Positions 44,664-57,228 are shown, counted from the first letter of the stretch. The stretch: 64,000 nt of DNA from Dryococelus australis (GCA_029891345.1 CM056993.1:106321300-106385299), one strand, 5' to 3'. The notes: a model not told the origin generated them from the letters alone. Program-made: numbers and translations.

Positions 44664-45674
44664 TGTGGTGAACTATTGGAAGGCAAGCTGTGTTATGCTC
44701 TGTGATATATCCATTCATTTACTAGGTTACAAATCAGCCACCTAAACGTATGTATAGTGCACCTGACGTCACAGCACATTTGCAAAGGGTGCCTCGCCGC
44801 TCTCTCGTGAGTGGCCGCAGTACATTCAGTTTCTCCCGACTCCACTCTGGTTACTGATTCCTGTTGCGTGCGCCAGAGTGTGTACAGCACTGAGCAAGAA
44901 ACAGCTTACTTTGCAACAGGGAACAGCATTTTAATATAATTGTACTTTGTAGCTTATTTTATAGTGTTAGTTAATGTCGGACATAGAACATTATGACACA
45001 TGTCTGCAAACATCTGTGACATGACCAAGATTTACTGCCATCCGGCCATATCTCGTCGCGAAACAGTAAACAGTAGTAGTCGCATTGTTTGTGAAAGGAC
45101 CCTGCCGAACAGATAGAGAAGATATCACTAACGGACAATCAGAGAGCTTCTCGAAACTTCTGCGTTATCCGCGTTGTCTTTTCAGAAACATCAGAACTGA
45201 TTTCAACTTTTTAGGCGCAGAAAACGCCGACATTACACACAATGCGACGCGTGGTGTCCAGGAAGACCATTTGGTTGCCTTTGAAGATGCTGTTTTGAGG
45301 TTAACCCGTCCAGCCGCTGCGCCCACGAACATGGACGAGTTGCAAACGAAATATATAATACTGTTATGTGTGGAATTCAGCACTGGATGCATGCTCCACT
45401 TTATCTGATTGTATGAGGTCCAGCGCTTAGAAAAAAAAAAAGGGGGGGGGGGGCACATCGACCCTCTCCACAGGCAGACCCGCCCACGGCTGTCATCTTG
45501 TCGGCCGGGGGAACGACTGACATCCGACCTGGCTGCCGTCACAGCCGCTCCTCTCCCCTGCCTGGGGTTGGGGGATAGGTGATAACGACTTGGTAGGATG
45601 AGCAAGGATTTTCTAATTATCCTATTGCTAGGCGCAACGCTGCATTTGGAGAATTTTTTTTCTACTCTACCTTA
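44664..45674. other. Unassigned sequence
   Basis: A 107-codon plus-strand frame (45,085-45,408) and a minus-strand frame (45,165-45,605) overlap over an A/G homopolymer run at 45,430-45,452. Neither is recognised. GC-richer at 45,460-45,580. Confidence 0.3.
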
Positions 45675-46080
45675 TATCTAAGTGTTAGGGGAAAGGAAGC
45701 CCGAAGGTAGGGCAGGATTTTATTGCGTGTCAGGGCTAACCCCGTACGCCTACAAGAGAAGGAAATCGTGCAAGGAGGCGTGCATCACGGCGGAGAGGCA
45801 TTGGGCAGCCATGTCCAGCAATTGGGGCCGTGGCTACCTCCCTAAGTGGCCTATTGCTAAGATTGTAACTAAATGAGCTAGGGAAAAACCGTCAAGAGAG
45901 ACGTAAAAACCCTTGCGACAGGAAAGAATTCAAAATATTCATGCATTAAACAGAAATGCTACAGGAGATAAGAGTGTTTGGAAACATGTTCTTATTAGTA
46001 TGGGTGAAAATCTAGTAGAGAGGGGACAGGCATTTGAAGAAGTTCCGGCGACACTATAAATACTCCCCGCAGCCGGAGAG
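45675..46080 (+). repeat. Dispersed repeat G, copy 1
   Basis: Shares an ordered set of words with 57,535-57,700 and 58,253-58,400: AAGTGTTAGG, CCTACAAGAGAAGGAAATCG, ACCTCCCTAAGTG, then AGGGAAAAACCGTC, CGACAGGAAAGAATTCAAAA and AGAAATGCTACAGGAG. Continuous here, interrupted by MITEs in the other copy. Class unknown. Confidence 0.6.
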
Positions 46081-46520
46081 GCGTTAGTCTTTGTGATGTC
46101 CAGCTGGCTGAAGTGCGGCAATCGAGTAAAGTCCGGTACAACGAGGAACATCAGAGGAGAGGGGCTTGTGGAACAGCAGATAAGTCTTGTGCTATGTGGA
46201 CGGACGCGTAAAGAAGTAGGCTACTGTGCATGGGGGCGTTCGGATCAGAGCACTCTAGAACATTCCGGAGTAGTGAACTGAATTAAGGCCACAGTGAAGG
46301 AATGTGAAATACGGACACTCAAACTTGGACATATAATTTGTTAAATACTTCAATAGGTTCTGATGCACTCTCTCAGGACTGATTGTAGTTATTTGATTAT
46401 ATTAATTTCTTTCAGGTGATTGTAAATTGTAATTTATGAAATCGGTCAATTATAGATAGCAAGTGATAGGTATACATAGCTTTGAAGTGTCTGTAAATAA
46501 ATTAGGGATTTATTGCTAAA
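46081..46520. other. Unassigned sequence
   Basis: No recognisable gene or repeat ends. Confidence 0.3.
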
Positions 46521-46938
46521 GGCTGTTCGCGATAAAGTGAGCTCTTTTGAAATGAACCTTCGAAAAATGTCACTTACCCCTACCTGCATATATTTGAATG
46601 GGTACGCTGAGTGAAATTTTCCCAGTAAAGTTGGTAACGATGGAGGGGGAAGTAGTTCCATATTAATAACGTCGAACAAAAAGTGTTAGATAACCATTTG
46701 TGATTAATTAAATTATTTCTCTCGCTTTCTGTATTTTATAATGCATCGAAGTGTGAAGATGAGATTTGTACAATATTTACTTTTCTAATAATTTCTCAGT
46801 TTCACTTGACCGACGCATGAATAAAGTGATGAGGTCCGTGACAATGTTAATTTTACATAAGGCGGAAGAACACACAACGTGAATACAAGTAGATCTTTAG
46901 CAGGGCTTTCAAAAGTGCTCATTTTACCGTGAACACTC
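46521..46938 (+). mobile_element. MITE family A, long subfamily, complete
   Basis: Runs from GGCTGTTCGCGATAAAGTG to TTTTACCGTGAACACTC. It contains the AGTAAAGTTGGTAACGATGG and AGTAGATCTTTAGCAGGG words. Confidence 0.8.
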
Positions 46939-48345
46939 TATTACTCTTTTAACTTAATCAACACTTCCATCCCTTTACTGACTTTGAAATATTGTAACCG
47001 TATTTATGATCGGTACTGTGAAAAGCAAGGAATCGGCGCTCGGTGTTTTGGTGTTTTCTTTGTGAGTATGTTCTGATTTGTTAAAGTTTCTGCACTTCCC
47101 GTTTATGATGGGTTAATGCTGATAAAATAGCAGCGAACATGTATCACACTGGCTGCGAGAAGCATGCTCGACCCAAGTAGGTACAGTGCACGTTTGACAC
47201 ACTTTTTTTGCCACTGTCTGGAGAGTACTTGTAAATTCCGGGTTAAAACCATCCCGGACTTCATTAGTTTTTGCCGGTATTTTACACTTGATTGGAAAAT
47301 TTGCCTGAAATCACTAAATGTTGAAGCAGTTTATAGCATACATTTAGATTTCACTAAAAGAACGAAAACCTTTATAAGAACCACAGTGTCTAATATTTTA
47401 AAATCATGTCTCAATCAAAGCCTATGTTTTACTATAGCAACTCGATTTTATCTAGGCGTATTAAAATATTTTGGAATATGTGTTTGTAAGGAAAGTTATA
47501 TTTATTATATTGTACTCCATCATCTAGTGTGACCACTTGGAATCATAAACATTAAATTTCTCAACTAAAAACGGGAATTACCAGGCTTCCTTTTATGAGT
47601 GCCAACTGGAGTAATTCTCAAAGAATTACATTCTCAAAATGTTGATTTATCATTTTCAAACATAAATTTGTATACGTATAACAAATATAAGTATAAACAA
47701 TGGCACGCATATTTATTTAACTGGTATTATAAGTAAAAGCAATGTTTAATTAGAAACAAATAACTTTATCAAATAGTCTGATTTTGTTACACCTGGGTAC
47801 ATAATTATATTATATTTGCCGGTAGAAACCAATATTTTCCGGTAAAAAAAAAAAAACAAGTTTTTGCTAGTGGCATGAAATTTACTGAAAAATGTTCGCA
47901 TTTCGCTAACCCTGGTACAGCGCACACCAAAATATCATATGACTGCAATACTTAAACTTGTATATTAATTCGGAACCGGACTGGTTAAAGGATATAGATC
48001 ATGTTACGGAAATATAATTTTTGCGCCATGCAGAGATAAAAAATATATAAATATACACTTACGAACACAGAAATGCTGGTAATGTGTGAATCGGTGTCAC
48101 TGAAATCAGCTCTGCTCGGTCTGTCTGTGGTGGACGTGATCTGCGAGCGTGTGAAATTAAACTCGTTTATTTAGCACGCATGCGTGGTGCCTGGAAGGGC
48201 TGATGCGACATCCGAATGATAACTGAAGTGTGCGAATTAATGGTTGGGATGTAGCGGAATTCCCTTTCTCGTAAAATATTTTCCCTGGCTCATGTAAGAA
48301 AAATTATTTCCCTGCTATGAAAAGTGATATATACCTGAAGAATAA
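46939..48345 (+). other. Unassigned; contains a 122-codon open frame
   Basis: The plus-strand frame at 47,164-47,532 (MLDPSRYSARLTHFFCHCLE...) is fairly long for AT-rich DNA and Cys-rich, but has no motif I can name. The remainder is AT-rich, with an A-run at 47,846. No repeat ends found. Confidence 0.25.
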
Positions 48346-48874
48346 TGCGGGAGTCACATAGTCCCGACAAACACAGTACGACACGACAAAAACTGCAACC
48401 ACGACACAACATTTATATTTTCAATGTGACTTCTCTACAGTTTACTGACGCGACACGAATAGTAGAATTTTTCGGAACCATTTAGATGTCGCTTACGCTA
48501 GTTTCAAAGGCGGTGGATAGACGGGAAATTTGGAATAAATGATGGTGACAAAGTGTTATCGCTAATGCACACAGAGGTAAAATTTTAATTTTTTTAGAGT
48601 TAAATACAGTAATTAAAAAAATTCTTTTACGCTCCGTATTTGCCATTCTAGGAAACGTTTGCCATGCAATTTCATTTTGCAAGGTTGTACACTCTGTGTG
48701 TCGTGCCGCACGACACGACGAAAATATAAATAATTTCTAATCCAAAATTGCTGGCCGGACGACAGAATTTGTCGGGCTTACGTCAGATCTATCTTGTATT
48801 TCATTGGCTGTTTAGTTTTAAGTGTTGTATCGGGGATGTCGTATCGTGCTTGTCGGGGCTGTGTGACTCCGGCA
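48346..48874. mobile_element. MITE family I
   Basis: Left end GGGAGTCACATAGTCCCGAC and right end GTCGGGGCTGTGTGACTCCG are inverted. The match continues inward (AAACACAGTACGACAC against the inverse of GTCGTATCGTGCTTG), giving TIRs of about 35 bp. A second level of CACGACACGACG words lies inside. About 530 bp, non-coding. Confidence 0.75.
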
Positions 48875-49959
48875 TAATAATGTAAGATATTGAAATTAAA
48901 TAATTTGGCATATTCCAATTGGTTTTTTTCTATCCAGGATAAGTATGCGTGGTTTTCATTGCTGGATTTCCTTCCATTTTCTACCATTTTTAGGTTTCGA
49001 TATATTTTAATCTAATATAGTCATAGTATTATTAGTTTATGTATTATTTCCAACTCATAATTAAATTAAAATATATTTAAATGATAGGAATGTAATATTA
49101 GTTTTCAATCGTTTGTTTTTACCTTACCTATAATCGCCAAGTCTCGAGTATTAAATAAAGGGCCCCCCCCCCTTTTTTTTTCACCTCTAGCGGAAAGTGT
49201 AATTCGCACCTTAGCTATCTACGCCACTGTGTTGAACTTCTTGGAGCGCAGCTAGGCCAGCAGCGGGGCGGTGTCAATTCACCATTTACCCCCTCGAGTC
49301 CCTGTATGACGGCAGTGAATTCATCCCGAGGTTTATTCACGCTTCTTACACGGTTTCGCGACGGGCGTCCTTGTGTCGGCCGCTCACTTCAGAAAACCGC
49401 CTCAGTGTTCTTTTGCACGTGTGCCATCCAGCCTGTTGTGTAGTACAACAAGCGGTACGACGGTACGTGAGGAAGATACCTCCGGCTATCGTCAACAACG
49501 CTGCCTCCGCGCCTGCCGCTGTATTGCCAACTCTCCTCAAACAAACTCTCTAAATACGTATGCAAAAATCACCAGATTTTTAATAAAATAGTCAATTTCA
49601 AATTAACCAAATATAATATTTAATTTATACTGCGTATTACAGTTGCTTACCACAGTATGCATATACAGTATGTATGTGTGTGTATATATATATATATAAT
49701 TATCAATATTACATGCATAATGTATTCCTTGTAAATGAAAAATCATTAACACAAAAGTGCGATCCTCTGATAATAGAAAAGGAAAATATATTCGATCTTC
49801 CTTGACATTAGCAAATCTGCCACGCATATTTCTGCATAAATTTTTAACTTTCCGACCTGTCGCATACATTGAAATAAGGCAAAGTCACCAGGTCCGGCGA
49901 GAAAATCACTAAGTTGGTAACCGTGGCCCACTGCAGCCTTACAAAAAGAAACTTTTTTT
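48875..49959. other. Unassigned sequence
   Basis: Contains a C-run/T-run at 49,164-49,181, a GC-moderate block (49,190-49,540) and a short TG/AT microsatellite at 49,675-49,698. Frames of 60-100 codons on both strands, none recognised. Confidence 0.3.
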
Positions 49960-50190
49960 TTTACGGCCGCAGTCGTTTCACGTCTCCATCGCGCGCGCAA
50001 ACAATGACGCGGCAGGTGTAATTTACAGTTTACGGGCCGAGCCTCGGTAAACGACACTGCTCGCGGCTTTATCGTAAAGCAGACGCCACGTCTGCAAGCT
50101 GTTGAAACTCGAGACGCCGCTGCCGCTGTCGCCGCTCGCTGACTGTCATTAGTTTCCCGCGAGTCGTCGCGGCGCTCGCCTGCGCACAGT
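49960..50190. promoter_or_regulatory. CpG-rich island, possible regulatory or 5' exon region
   Basis: About 230 bp with dense CG dinucleotides (CGCGCGCAA, GAGACGCCGCTGCCGCTGTC, CCGCGAGTCGTCGCGGCGC) in AT-rich surroundings. It has no TIR or SINE similarity, so it is one of the few spots that could belong to a host gene's promoter. No start codon or core promoter is identified. Confidence 0.25.
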
Positions 50191-51734
50191 TAGGGATGTT
50201 GCGATACTATGAACGTATCAATACTGGGATTGAAAGAGGAATCGAAAGATGGTATCCATACTCATGTCGATACCGGCCTCACAAGAAAAGTATTGATACC
50301 GATTTCATATCAGCACGCTAAAATGTTTTTAATTTAATTTGTCAGTCTTCTATTATTCATTAAATATTTTTATATTTATACATACTTAATTATCTTTTTA
50401 ATAATCCAATACTTATATCGTTCTTTCACTTCAAGGCCTACCTTTTTAATAAAGCTCGATAACCATAACGACCACTAGACTGCGCTAGTGATAATAATGA
50501 TGTAATATTGTTCGCTTGTAAATGGCTGTTGGTCACATGATGTCTCGACCTCTGCAGATAATAAATGTGGACAAAGTTGCACCACATCGCAATACTTTGT
50601 CTGATGCGAGAGGTGACATATCGCTCTCTTTCTCTTGATGTGTCTAGCTTTCAGTCTTAATAAGTTTTTTTTAAATTGCGACTCAGATGGATTTGGTAGG
50701 TTTGAGGAGAATAGGCAGTAGGGTGAGCCGCCAAGGTACCTTAAACCATCGTAGATCCGCCAACATTGACGGAAGTTGCCATGGAATGACTGAGTATTAA
50801 AGGTAGAATGATAAGGCAATGAACCCGAACAATCTGGACGATGTTGACATGGAATGAGAGAGCATGCAAGGTATAATGACAGGGCAATTAACTCGAATAT
50901 TCAGAATGATATTGACATGGAATGATAGAGCATGAGGATGATGTCATCAGGGTGACATCATCAAGGTTGATGCCAAAGATCAAGGTCAAGGTCACCGATA
51001 TTCAACACGGCGGACAATGTGACAGCCGGCCGACCGAAATGACAAAGCATGAACGAATACCTAATCTCCATTCCCAACCCCCTGTGCCAGGACATAAATG
51101 ATTTAACTTCTTATTTAGTAAGTTACATTTCCTTCGCTCATCAAAAGTAAGGATTCCGCCCTGAGCACAAGTAGTTCAAAAGACTTCAGAAAAATTTATT
51201 ATCTCAGTACAGTTAATATCCCATAAGTATTAAGATAGGTTAGTGTCGAAATAATAGACCACTGCACTCTAAATCTGAATCAGAGCGAATTTAACTTTTT
51301 CAGTCAGCCAACAGTACCTGACTGATTCAACAGTCACGTCAGTGTTTTTAACTGATGAATCAGTGGGAAAATGCCAGATTTCCTACATTTATTGATTCAG
51401 TGACATTTCCCACTGATCACAAGTAATTTTTTTTCACACTGTTTTTCAGTGGTTTGTTTTTGACTGATGGATCAGTTAAACAGCGTATAAAAATGGCCAT
51501 CCAACAACGTTTAAAAATGACCATTAAACAACACGTATCAAGTGAAATAACAACGAATAAACTAATAAAACCAACATAAAAATACTTCCTTAAATATGTT
51601 TCGTGGTTCAAAACATCATTTTACGTGGTAATATGAACTCTCAGCCTTTCATTCCACTTTTACGTCTTTCATTTCGTTTTCATAATCACAGCGACCTGTT
51701 TGTTGAAATGTATATACTTCATATAATGTCGTGC
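50191..51734. other. Unassigned sequence with local direct repeats
   Basis: Two local patterns occur. TGACATGGAATGA(T/G)AGAGCAT units recur at about 50,775, 50,844 and 50,913, roughly 69 bp apart. CAGT/ACTGAT-rich words (ACTGATTCAACAGTCA, ATTGATTCAGTGACA) crowd 51,300-51,475, partly as inverted pairs. No gene. Confidence 0.4.
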
Positions 51735-51757
51735 GTGTGTGTGTGTGTGTGTGTGTG

Positions 51758-51851
<94 letters not shown>
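51735..51851. repeat. (GT)n-(AT)n compound microsatellite
   Basis: About 24 bp of GT followed by about 88 bp of AT. Confidence 0.97.
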
Positions 51852-51854
<3 letters not shown>

Positions 51855-52039
51855 AGGTAACAGACTGTCAAGTGGAGACGAAAAGATGTGCGAGTTTAAT
51901 CCCGTCCATTTCTGAAAAGTTTTTTACTTTTTTTTAAATACGGTAATTTAGGCATGTAAATAGTAAACAATCGTAAATATATTTCCTTGACATAATTATT
52001 TGGCTAAATTCGATTATAAAAAAAAAAAAAAAATATAAT

Positions 52040-52320
52040 TCGTCGGGACCACGATATGGCCGAGCGGTTAGCATGCTTGCCTCCCACCAAGGCGATCCGG
52101 GTTCAATCCCCCGCCGGGTCACTCCGGATTTTCGCACGTGGGAATCGTGTCAGACGATGCCGTTGGTTGGCGGGTCTTCTCGGGGATCTCCCGTTTCCCC
52201 CGAACTTTCCTTCCGGCGCTGCTCCATCTCACCTTAATTACCCTTATTTAATTACCCTCATCGGTTCACAAGACCTCGATTTTAAGAGCCGCTCAAATCT
52301 CTTCACTCGCTTTAATTCGT
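52040..52320 (+). mobile_element. tRNA-derived SINE, full length
   Basis: The tRNA-like head has A-box TGGCCGAGCGGTTAGC and B-box GGGTTCAATCCCC. The body has CACGTGGGAATCGTGTCAGA, GATGCCGTTGGTTGGCGGGT and the central TTCTCGGGGATCTCCCGTTT. The tail is AAGAGCCGCTCAAATCTCTT. The cleanest copy of the family in the window. The head looks like a tRNA with a serine/leucine-type A box. Confidence 0.88.
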
Positions 52321-53139
52321 CATTGGAGTCGGCCGTCACTTATTCAATCAGCAGTGAATTGTTTCACGCTGTACTAAATCGCCTTCTCGATTTACCTCAC
52401 GAAACATCGCGAACGATACATCTAGTTGTCGAAGCATTCCTGCTGCTGCTCTAGTAAGCAGCCCAACTTACGCTCATAGTAGAATTTCTGACATACAATT
52501 TAAATGTAGAAATAACGATGTACGCTGATGAAAAGCACGTGTGTTGTTAGCGCTCGAGAATAACAGATAATCGGAAAATACAAAATACACCCTTTACCAC
52601 CATAAATGCATATTCAAGGTGTTTTTAAACTACATGTCGAAATACAAAATATATATAGTATTTTCAAATTGAAAAGTTAGCGAAACAGCGCAACTTCACG
52701 TACCTGCGTGCACAGCTAGTTGCATACTACGAAGGCAAACGGCGAAGGCAAACGGACCTGACGCATCGTGCGACGGCCGTCTATACACAAGCCAACATCG
52801 CTGATACTGGTGTTGGAAATATAATGCAGCAACTTCTGGCAGCCTTTATTACTCAATTGCTAACCCTCCCCCCTCATTTATTCATGTACTTTTACACACG
52901 TGTACTAACAAGTAACCACTAGTGGCGCTCCCATACCTCGAGTTTATTGTGGCCTATATGCAGGTGCTCTCAGCTTGGCGCCCAAAAGTAAGAAAAATTA
53001 TTTCAGTAATAGAAAATATTTATATATTACTTTTAATTCAACTTTAAAAGACATGGTACTACATTCCCTCCGTCCTTATTAACTTAACTGTGTGCGTTCC
53101 AGTCAGTGCGCCCGTTTAAATATGAACAGGTCGGCGCTG
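52321..53139. other. Unassigned sequence
   Basis: No recognised gene. A local direct repeat GGCAAACGG occurs twice around 52,735-52,757. Confidence 0.3.
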
Positions 53140-53375
53140 TGAAACTTTTCAAATGTTAATTTCAAAAGTGCTTAATTCTTTCGGTCAGCAGACATTTATA
53201 AGACAACCAAGATAAGTTAGAAGTGAGTTATTTGTCTCCACGACTGCAGGAACACCGGTTCTATTGATCTATGCTAGTTTTATTTTCAATGAGAAATATA
53301 TTTTCAAAATTTTTTTGTTGGAGCCACACTCGAGCGTAGTCCTTAAAGTGTTAATTAATTTTACTTTAACCGTTT
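53140..53375 (+). repeat. Dispersed repeat H, copy 1
   Basis: Shares, in inverted order with 55,990-56,450, the words AGCAGACATTTATAAGACAA, AGTTAGAAGTGAGTTA, CCACGACTGCAGGAACAC and CACACTCGAGCGTAGTCC. This copy lacks about 250 bp present in the other. Confidence 0.65.
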
Positions 53376-53536
53376 CAGTCACAGTGTCCTCTATCTGGGA
53401 CGTTGCACATGAAGTGGCTTGAATGGTCTGCACTGTACACAGCACAACATACCGTCCAATGAGAAAGGTTCCCTACGTGTGGGAGACATCAGTCGCTGTT
53501 GAGACTATGTTCCGTAGCCTCTTAAACCACTGCTGC

Positions 53537-53808
53537 CAATGAGGCCACAGTGGCTGAGCGATTAGCACTCTCGCCTCTCACCAGGGCGAACCGGGTTCAA
53601 ACCCCGGCCGGGTCACCGGACTTTCGCAAGTAGGAATCGTGCCGGACGATGCCGTTGGTCGTCGGGCCCTCTCGGGGATCTCCCGCTCCCCCCCCCCCCA
53701 CTCCGACGCCACTCCATATTCACTTCTAACACTCTCATCGTCTCTCAAGACCTCGCTGTTAAGAGCCGCCAAAATCTCGTCACTCTTCACTGCTGCCTGT
53801 AACATAAA
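53537..53808 (+). mobile_element. tRNA-derived SINE, full length
   Basis: Head GGCTGAGCGATTAGC and B-box GGGTTCAAACCCC; body AGTAGGAATCGTGCCGGACG and CTCGGGGATCTCCCG; a C-run; tail AAGACCTCGCTGTTAAGAGC. Same family as 52,040. Confidence 0.87.
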
Positions 53809-54477
53809 GCACAGATAGGTTTCTGTGGGTCCCGATGTAAGGCAAAGCTTCGTCTGGATATCAGTATCGTCCAGAAGAAAATATATATTTTTTGCTGCAA
53901 CGCCTAAAATTATATTTTAAATCTTGACTGAAAGGGTTAAACATAGCCTCGGTTAGTGACTTGTAACGATGCTGTTGCTGGTAGATGTCGTGAGCCGGAA
54001 GGGCTTCCTTCACGGAGCGCCGGTCGCCGCCGTGAATTGCGACGTCCGGCGGGGCATGCCTCCGGCGAGGATGCTGGTGAATGGACCAGGGTCACAGGAA
54101 GTGGGAGGGTACGAGGAGGCGGACAGTATCTGTGGACCGCGATTCCGGCCACCCCCACCCCACCCCCTCTCCGAGGCTCGTACTACCCACTGTATATCTG
54201 CGCCGGTTTATCAGCCCGCCTTTCACCTGCGCGATTTGCATAGTGCTGCGGCCCGGCGCCCGGGGGAATACCAACTACATCCGCCTTGCCAACCACACTT
54301 CCTCGGACCCTGCCCCGTCACCCACGAAATATTCGCCGTGCCACCCACTTTTTTCCCACGCCGCGCCCCGCTTACTGCCTCGTGGAGTTCTGTCGTTCCA
54401 GTTACAAGCAAGTATAACACGTTCCAGTAACACTTTATTTTTGCTACATGTTACTGTGAAACATTTCTCGTTTGTCC
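53809..54477. other. Unassigned; GC-rich block
   Basis: GC-rich at 53,960-54,400 with frames over 150 codons in two plus-strand phases and also on the minus strand, the usual effect of composition. Nothing recognised. Confidence 0.3.
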
Positions 54478-54856
54478 CATATACTAAAGATGAGGTAAAC
54501 CTATCTCGCTGGCTTCTCACAACCAATCTCCATGACACCCAACACTGAATGGCTTTTCCGTAAAACTTCTAGCGAAAACGGCATGGTTTCGATTTTAGGT
54601 TAGAACATTAATTTGTCAGTAAGTGCTTTGAGATGTATGCATACTTCCTCTAACCAATTTGTTATGCAGTTTGATTACTTATTGGTAAAACTATTCTATT
54701 AATATAATACTGATTGTCATTTAAAAATTAAGATACAAACAAGCACGTTCTTCACTGTTGACCATGTGACTTTGACAGTTGTGTTCCTATGAGGTAGGTC
54801 AATGTTGGGTACATGCGCAGAAGATGAATAAGCGGTCTACCTCATCTTTAGTCTAT
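54478..54856. mobile_element. MITE family F, copy 2
   Basis: CATATACTAAAGATGAGGTA at the left and TACCTCATCTTTAGTCTATG at the right. Near-complete match to 24,302-24,681, including ATTTAAAAATTAAGATACAA versus AAGATGTAAA. Confidence 0.8.
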
Positions 54857-54961
54857 GATCAGTGTAAATATGTGTGTTTTTTACCGTAACATTTATAATA
54901 AACGGCTACTATTGGGTAACTGTTACACGAATAATACGTTTCATAGTTTATACCGTAATTT

Positions 54962-55190
54962 TTGGAACGTCTTGAATTACTGCGCATGCGTAAAAGTTAT
55001 TTTCTGGAACGTCTGACTTGTAATTGCTCAACTTCCACCACCACACCAGGCAATTTAACACTACACATGCGTGAAAGTTATTTTTTGGAACGTCTTGACT
55101 TGCAACTGTGCGCATGCACAAACGTTATTTCTTGTTACGCAAAGCTATGGAACATCGAACAACGTAATCGTTATTTCCCGGACCGTCTGT
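54962..55190. repeat. Degenerate tandem repeat
   Basis: Three to four imperfect units containing GCATGCGTAAAAGTTATTTT and GGAACGTCT words (about 54,962, 55,065, 55,120 and 55,165). Confidence 0.55.
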
Positions 55191-55989
55191 GATTGCTTCT
55201 TGTGGGGCGCTCTAAGGACAGGTCTACAGTAACAACCCGCACACACTCGAAGAACTCCAGGCCAACATTATCACAGCTATCGATGCCATCCCGCAGCATG
55301 TCATCGCCCGTGCCTTTCACAACTTTTGTCATCTGCACACCTGCCTCGGGGTCAATGGCGGCCACTTCCAGAACCTACTCTAGGTATTTTGCTGTCACAA
55401 TGGGCTGTATTTTCTCATTTCCTCGCTCCGTTACACACATGTCCCACGGGGCATTTTTTAAAGGACTCGCTCTGTATTCCAAAACACTAAGGGTCGTTTA
55501 CCTATCTTGATTTAATGAATTACTTTCAGATATGTGTTAACTGTCTGCACACGAATCACGTAAGAGCCTTGCCGATGTTGCTGAATTCTGAGTGACCCGC
55601 CAAATAAGTAAACGCCTTCTCAAGCAGACAACAACCAATGGCAATAGATAAAGTGCTGTTGGGTGCTCATGGTATTGAAGCCTACCGTGTACTCATAATT
55701 TTTTTTTGCGAAAATTCACTAGCTCTACTATTTAGGGTAGTGGAAATGGACGACTACTTAATGTGTAATGCGGGCATCGACGTACAATAGCTCCGATAAG
55801 CACATGGCATACAGCAGCCTTCTGACTTCAGCACGACCAAAACAGTCGCACGACCAACAGTTTTCAGCTTCATTCGAGTATTTTTGTGTTGTCATGCAGC
55901 ATTGCAGATTGTACAGTGGTATGAATCTAAATAGTTTTACTAACAGTGGAGATAACTGTGGATAACGTGCTTACTAAGGGCGTCCAAGC
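55191..55989. other. Unassigned sequence
   Basis: A 105-codon plus-strand frame (55,193-55,510) is Ser/Thr-rich and unrecognised; the opposite strand is open too. No repeat ends. Confidence 0.3.
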
Positions 55990-56450
55990 ACCAAAATTAC
56001 GTTCCGAATTTTAACACTGGACTACGCTCGAGTGTAGTTCGAGTAAAAATATTTTGAAAATATCTTTGCAATTGAAAAGAAAAGCCAGCCCTTTTACGGG
56101 ATCTTACAAGAACTCTACAGCTCAGTAACAATAACTTACCCGACTACAAAACTATTTTAGTTGCATCTCTACAAAAGGACAGACAGGTGTGATTGTAAAA
56201 GATCTTACAGAAATAAAGACATTTGACTGGGGCAAAATCAACTCAGCGCCTTAGTGACTGATGACCAGCCAATAATGAACGTTGTAGAGAACAGTAAGCT
56301 TGTCCACTGCCATGTTGGCCAATAGAGAGTTATAGTGAGTGGGAAACACAGAGACCAATATAACTAGTGTTCCTGCAGTCGTGGATATAAGTAACTCACT
56401 TCTAACTTGTCTTGTAAATGTCTGCTGACGTCAAAGTGTTAAGAGAATTT
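55990..56450 (-). repeat. Dispersed repeat H, copy 2 (inverted)
   Basis: Reverse complement of 53,140-53,375, with about 250 bp of extra interior. The two copies face each other about 2.6 kb apart. Confidence 0.65.
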
Positions 56451-56974
56451 TATAATTCTGAGGCATTACATCAAATAGTAGTAGAAAACTTGGAAAGTTA
56501 ATTTACAAAAATTGATTACGTGAGTCACAGGAAATTCCTAATTTATGTTTTTCTGCAGAAATTTATAATTTTTTTCAAGTTCGGATGTAGTCGAAATTAA
56601 TTGTTGACATCGGAAATTGCCCAAATGGTCCAACCAAAATTTTATTTTATGTTAAAAATAGCTAGAAGTTAAATCCTAATTACAGGCGCACAAAATGCTA
56701 GACATCCAAAAAAAAAATTTCATGGCGTTCCAAGAGTTTAAAAACACTTAAGCTGAAATCAAGTTAGTGATCGTATAACTGTTTGATATTTATTTGGCAC
56801 AACATTTCACGGTTAAATACTCATAATTCTATTGAAACGTAGATGAATATTATTTTTCAACTGATTTAGGACATTGATCAAACTTTTATTGATATTATAT
56901 TACGAAACCGTAAAACATCTTTCAAAAATAAGGCATTTGAACAGTTTGACAAATACATCAGCTCTGACGTCAAG
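56451..56974. other. Unassigned AT-rich sequence
   Basis: No recognised gene or repeat. Confidence 0.3.
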
Positions 56975-57228
56975 TGAACGAAGAGATTTGGACGGCTCTT
57001 AGCATCGAGGTATTGAGAGCCGATGAGGGTGATCGAGATGAATATGGAGCAGTGCCGGAATGAAAGGGCGGGTGTAGCGGGAGGTCCCCGAGAAAACCTG
57101 CCGAGACCAGCGACATCGCCCTGCACGATTCCCACATGAGAAAATCCGAAGTGACCCGGCCGGGACTGAACCCGGATCGCATCGGTGGGAGGCGAGTAGG
57201 CTAACCGCTTAGCCACCGCGGCACTCGC
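56975..57228 (-). mobile_element. tRNA-derived SINE
   Basis: On the minus strand, head GGCTAAGCGGTTAGCC with a B-box at GGGTTCAGTCCCGG; body GTGGGAATCGTGCAGGGCGA and a central TTTTCTCGGGGACCTCCCG; tail GCTAAGAGCCGTCCAAATCT. Confidence 0.85.

Noticed and set aside
53969-54548. Frames of 150-155 codons
   Set aside because: GC-driven, several phases open at once, and one runs into a MITE.
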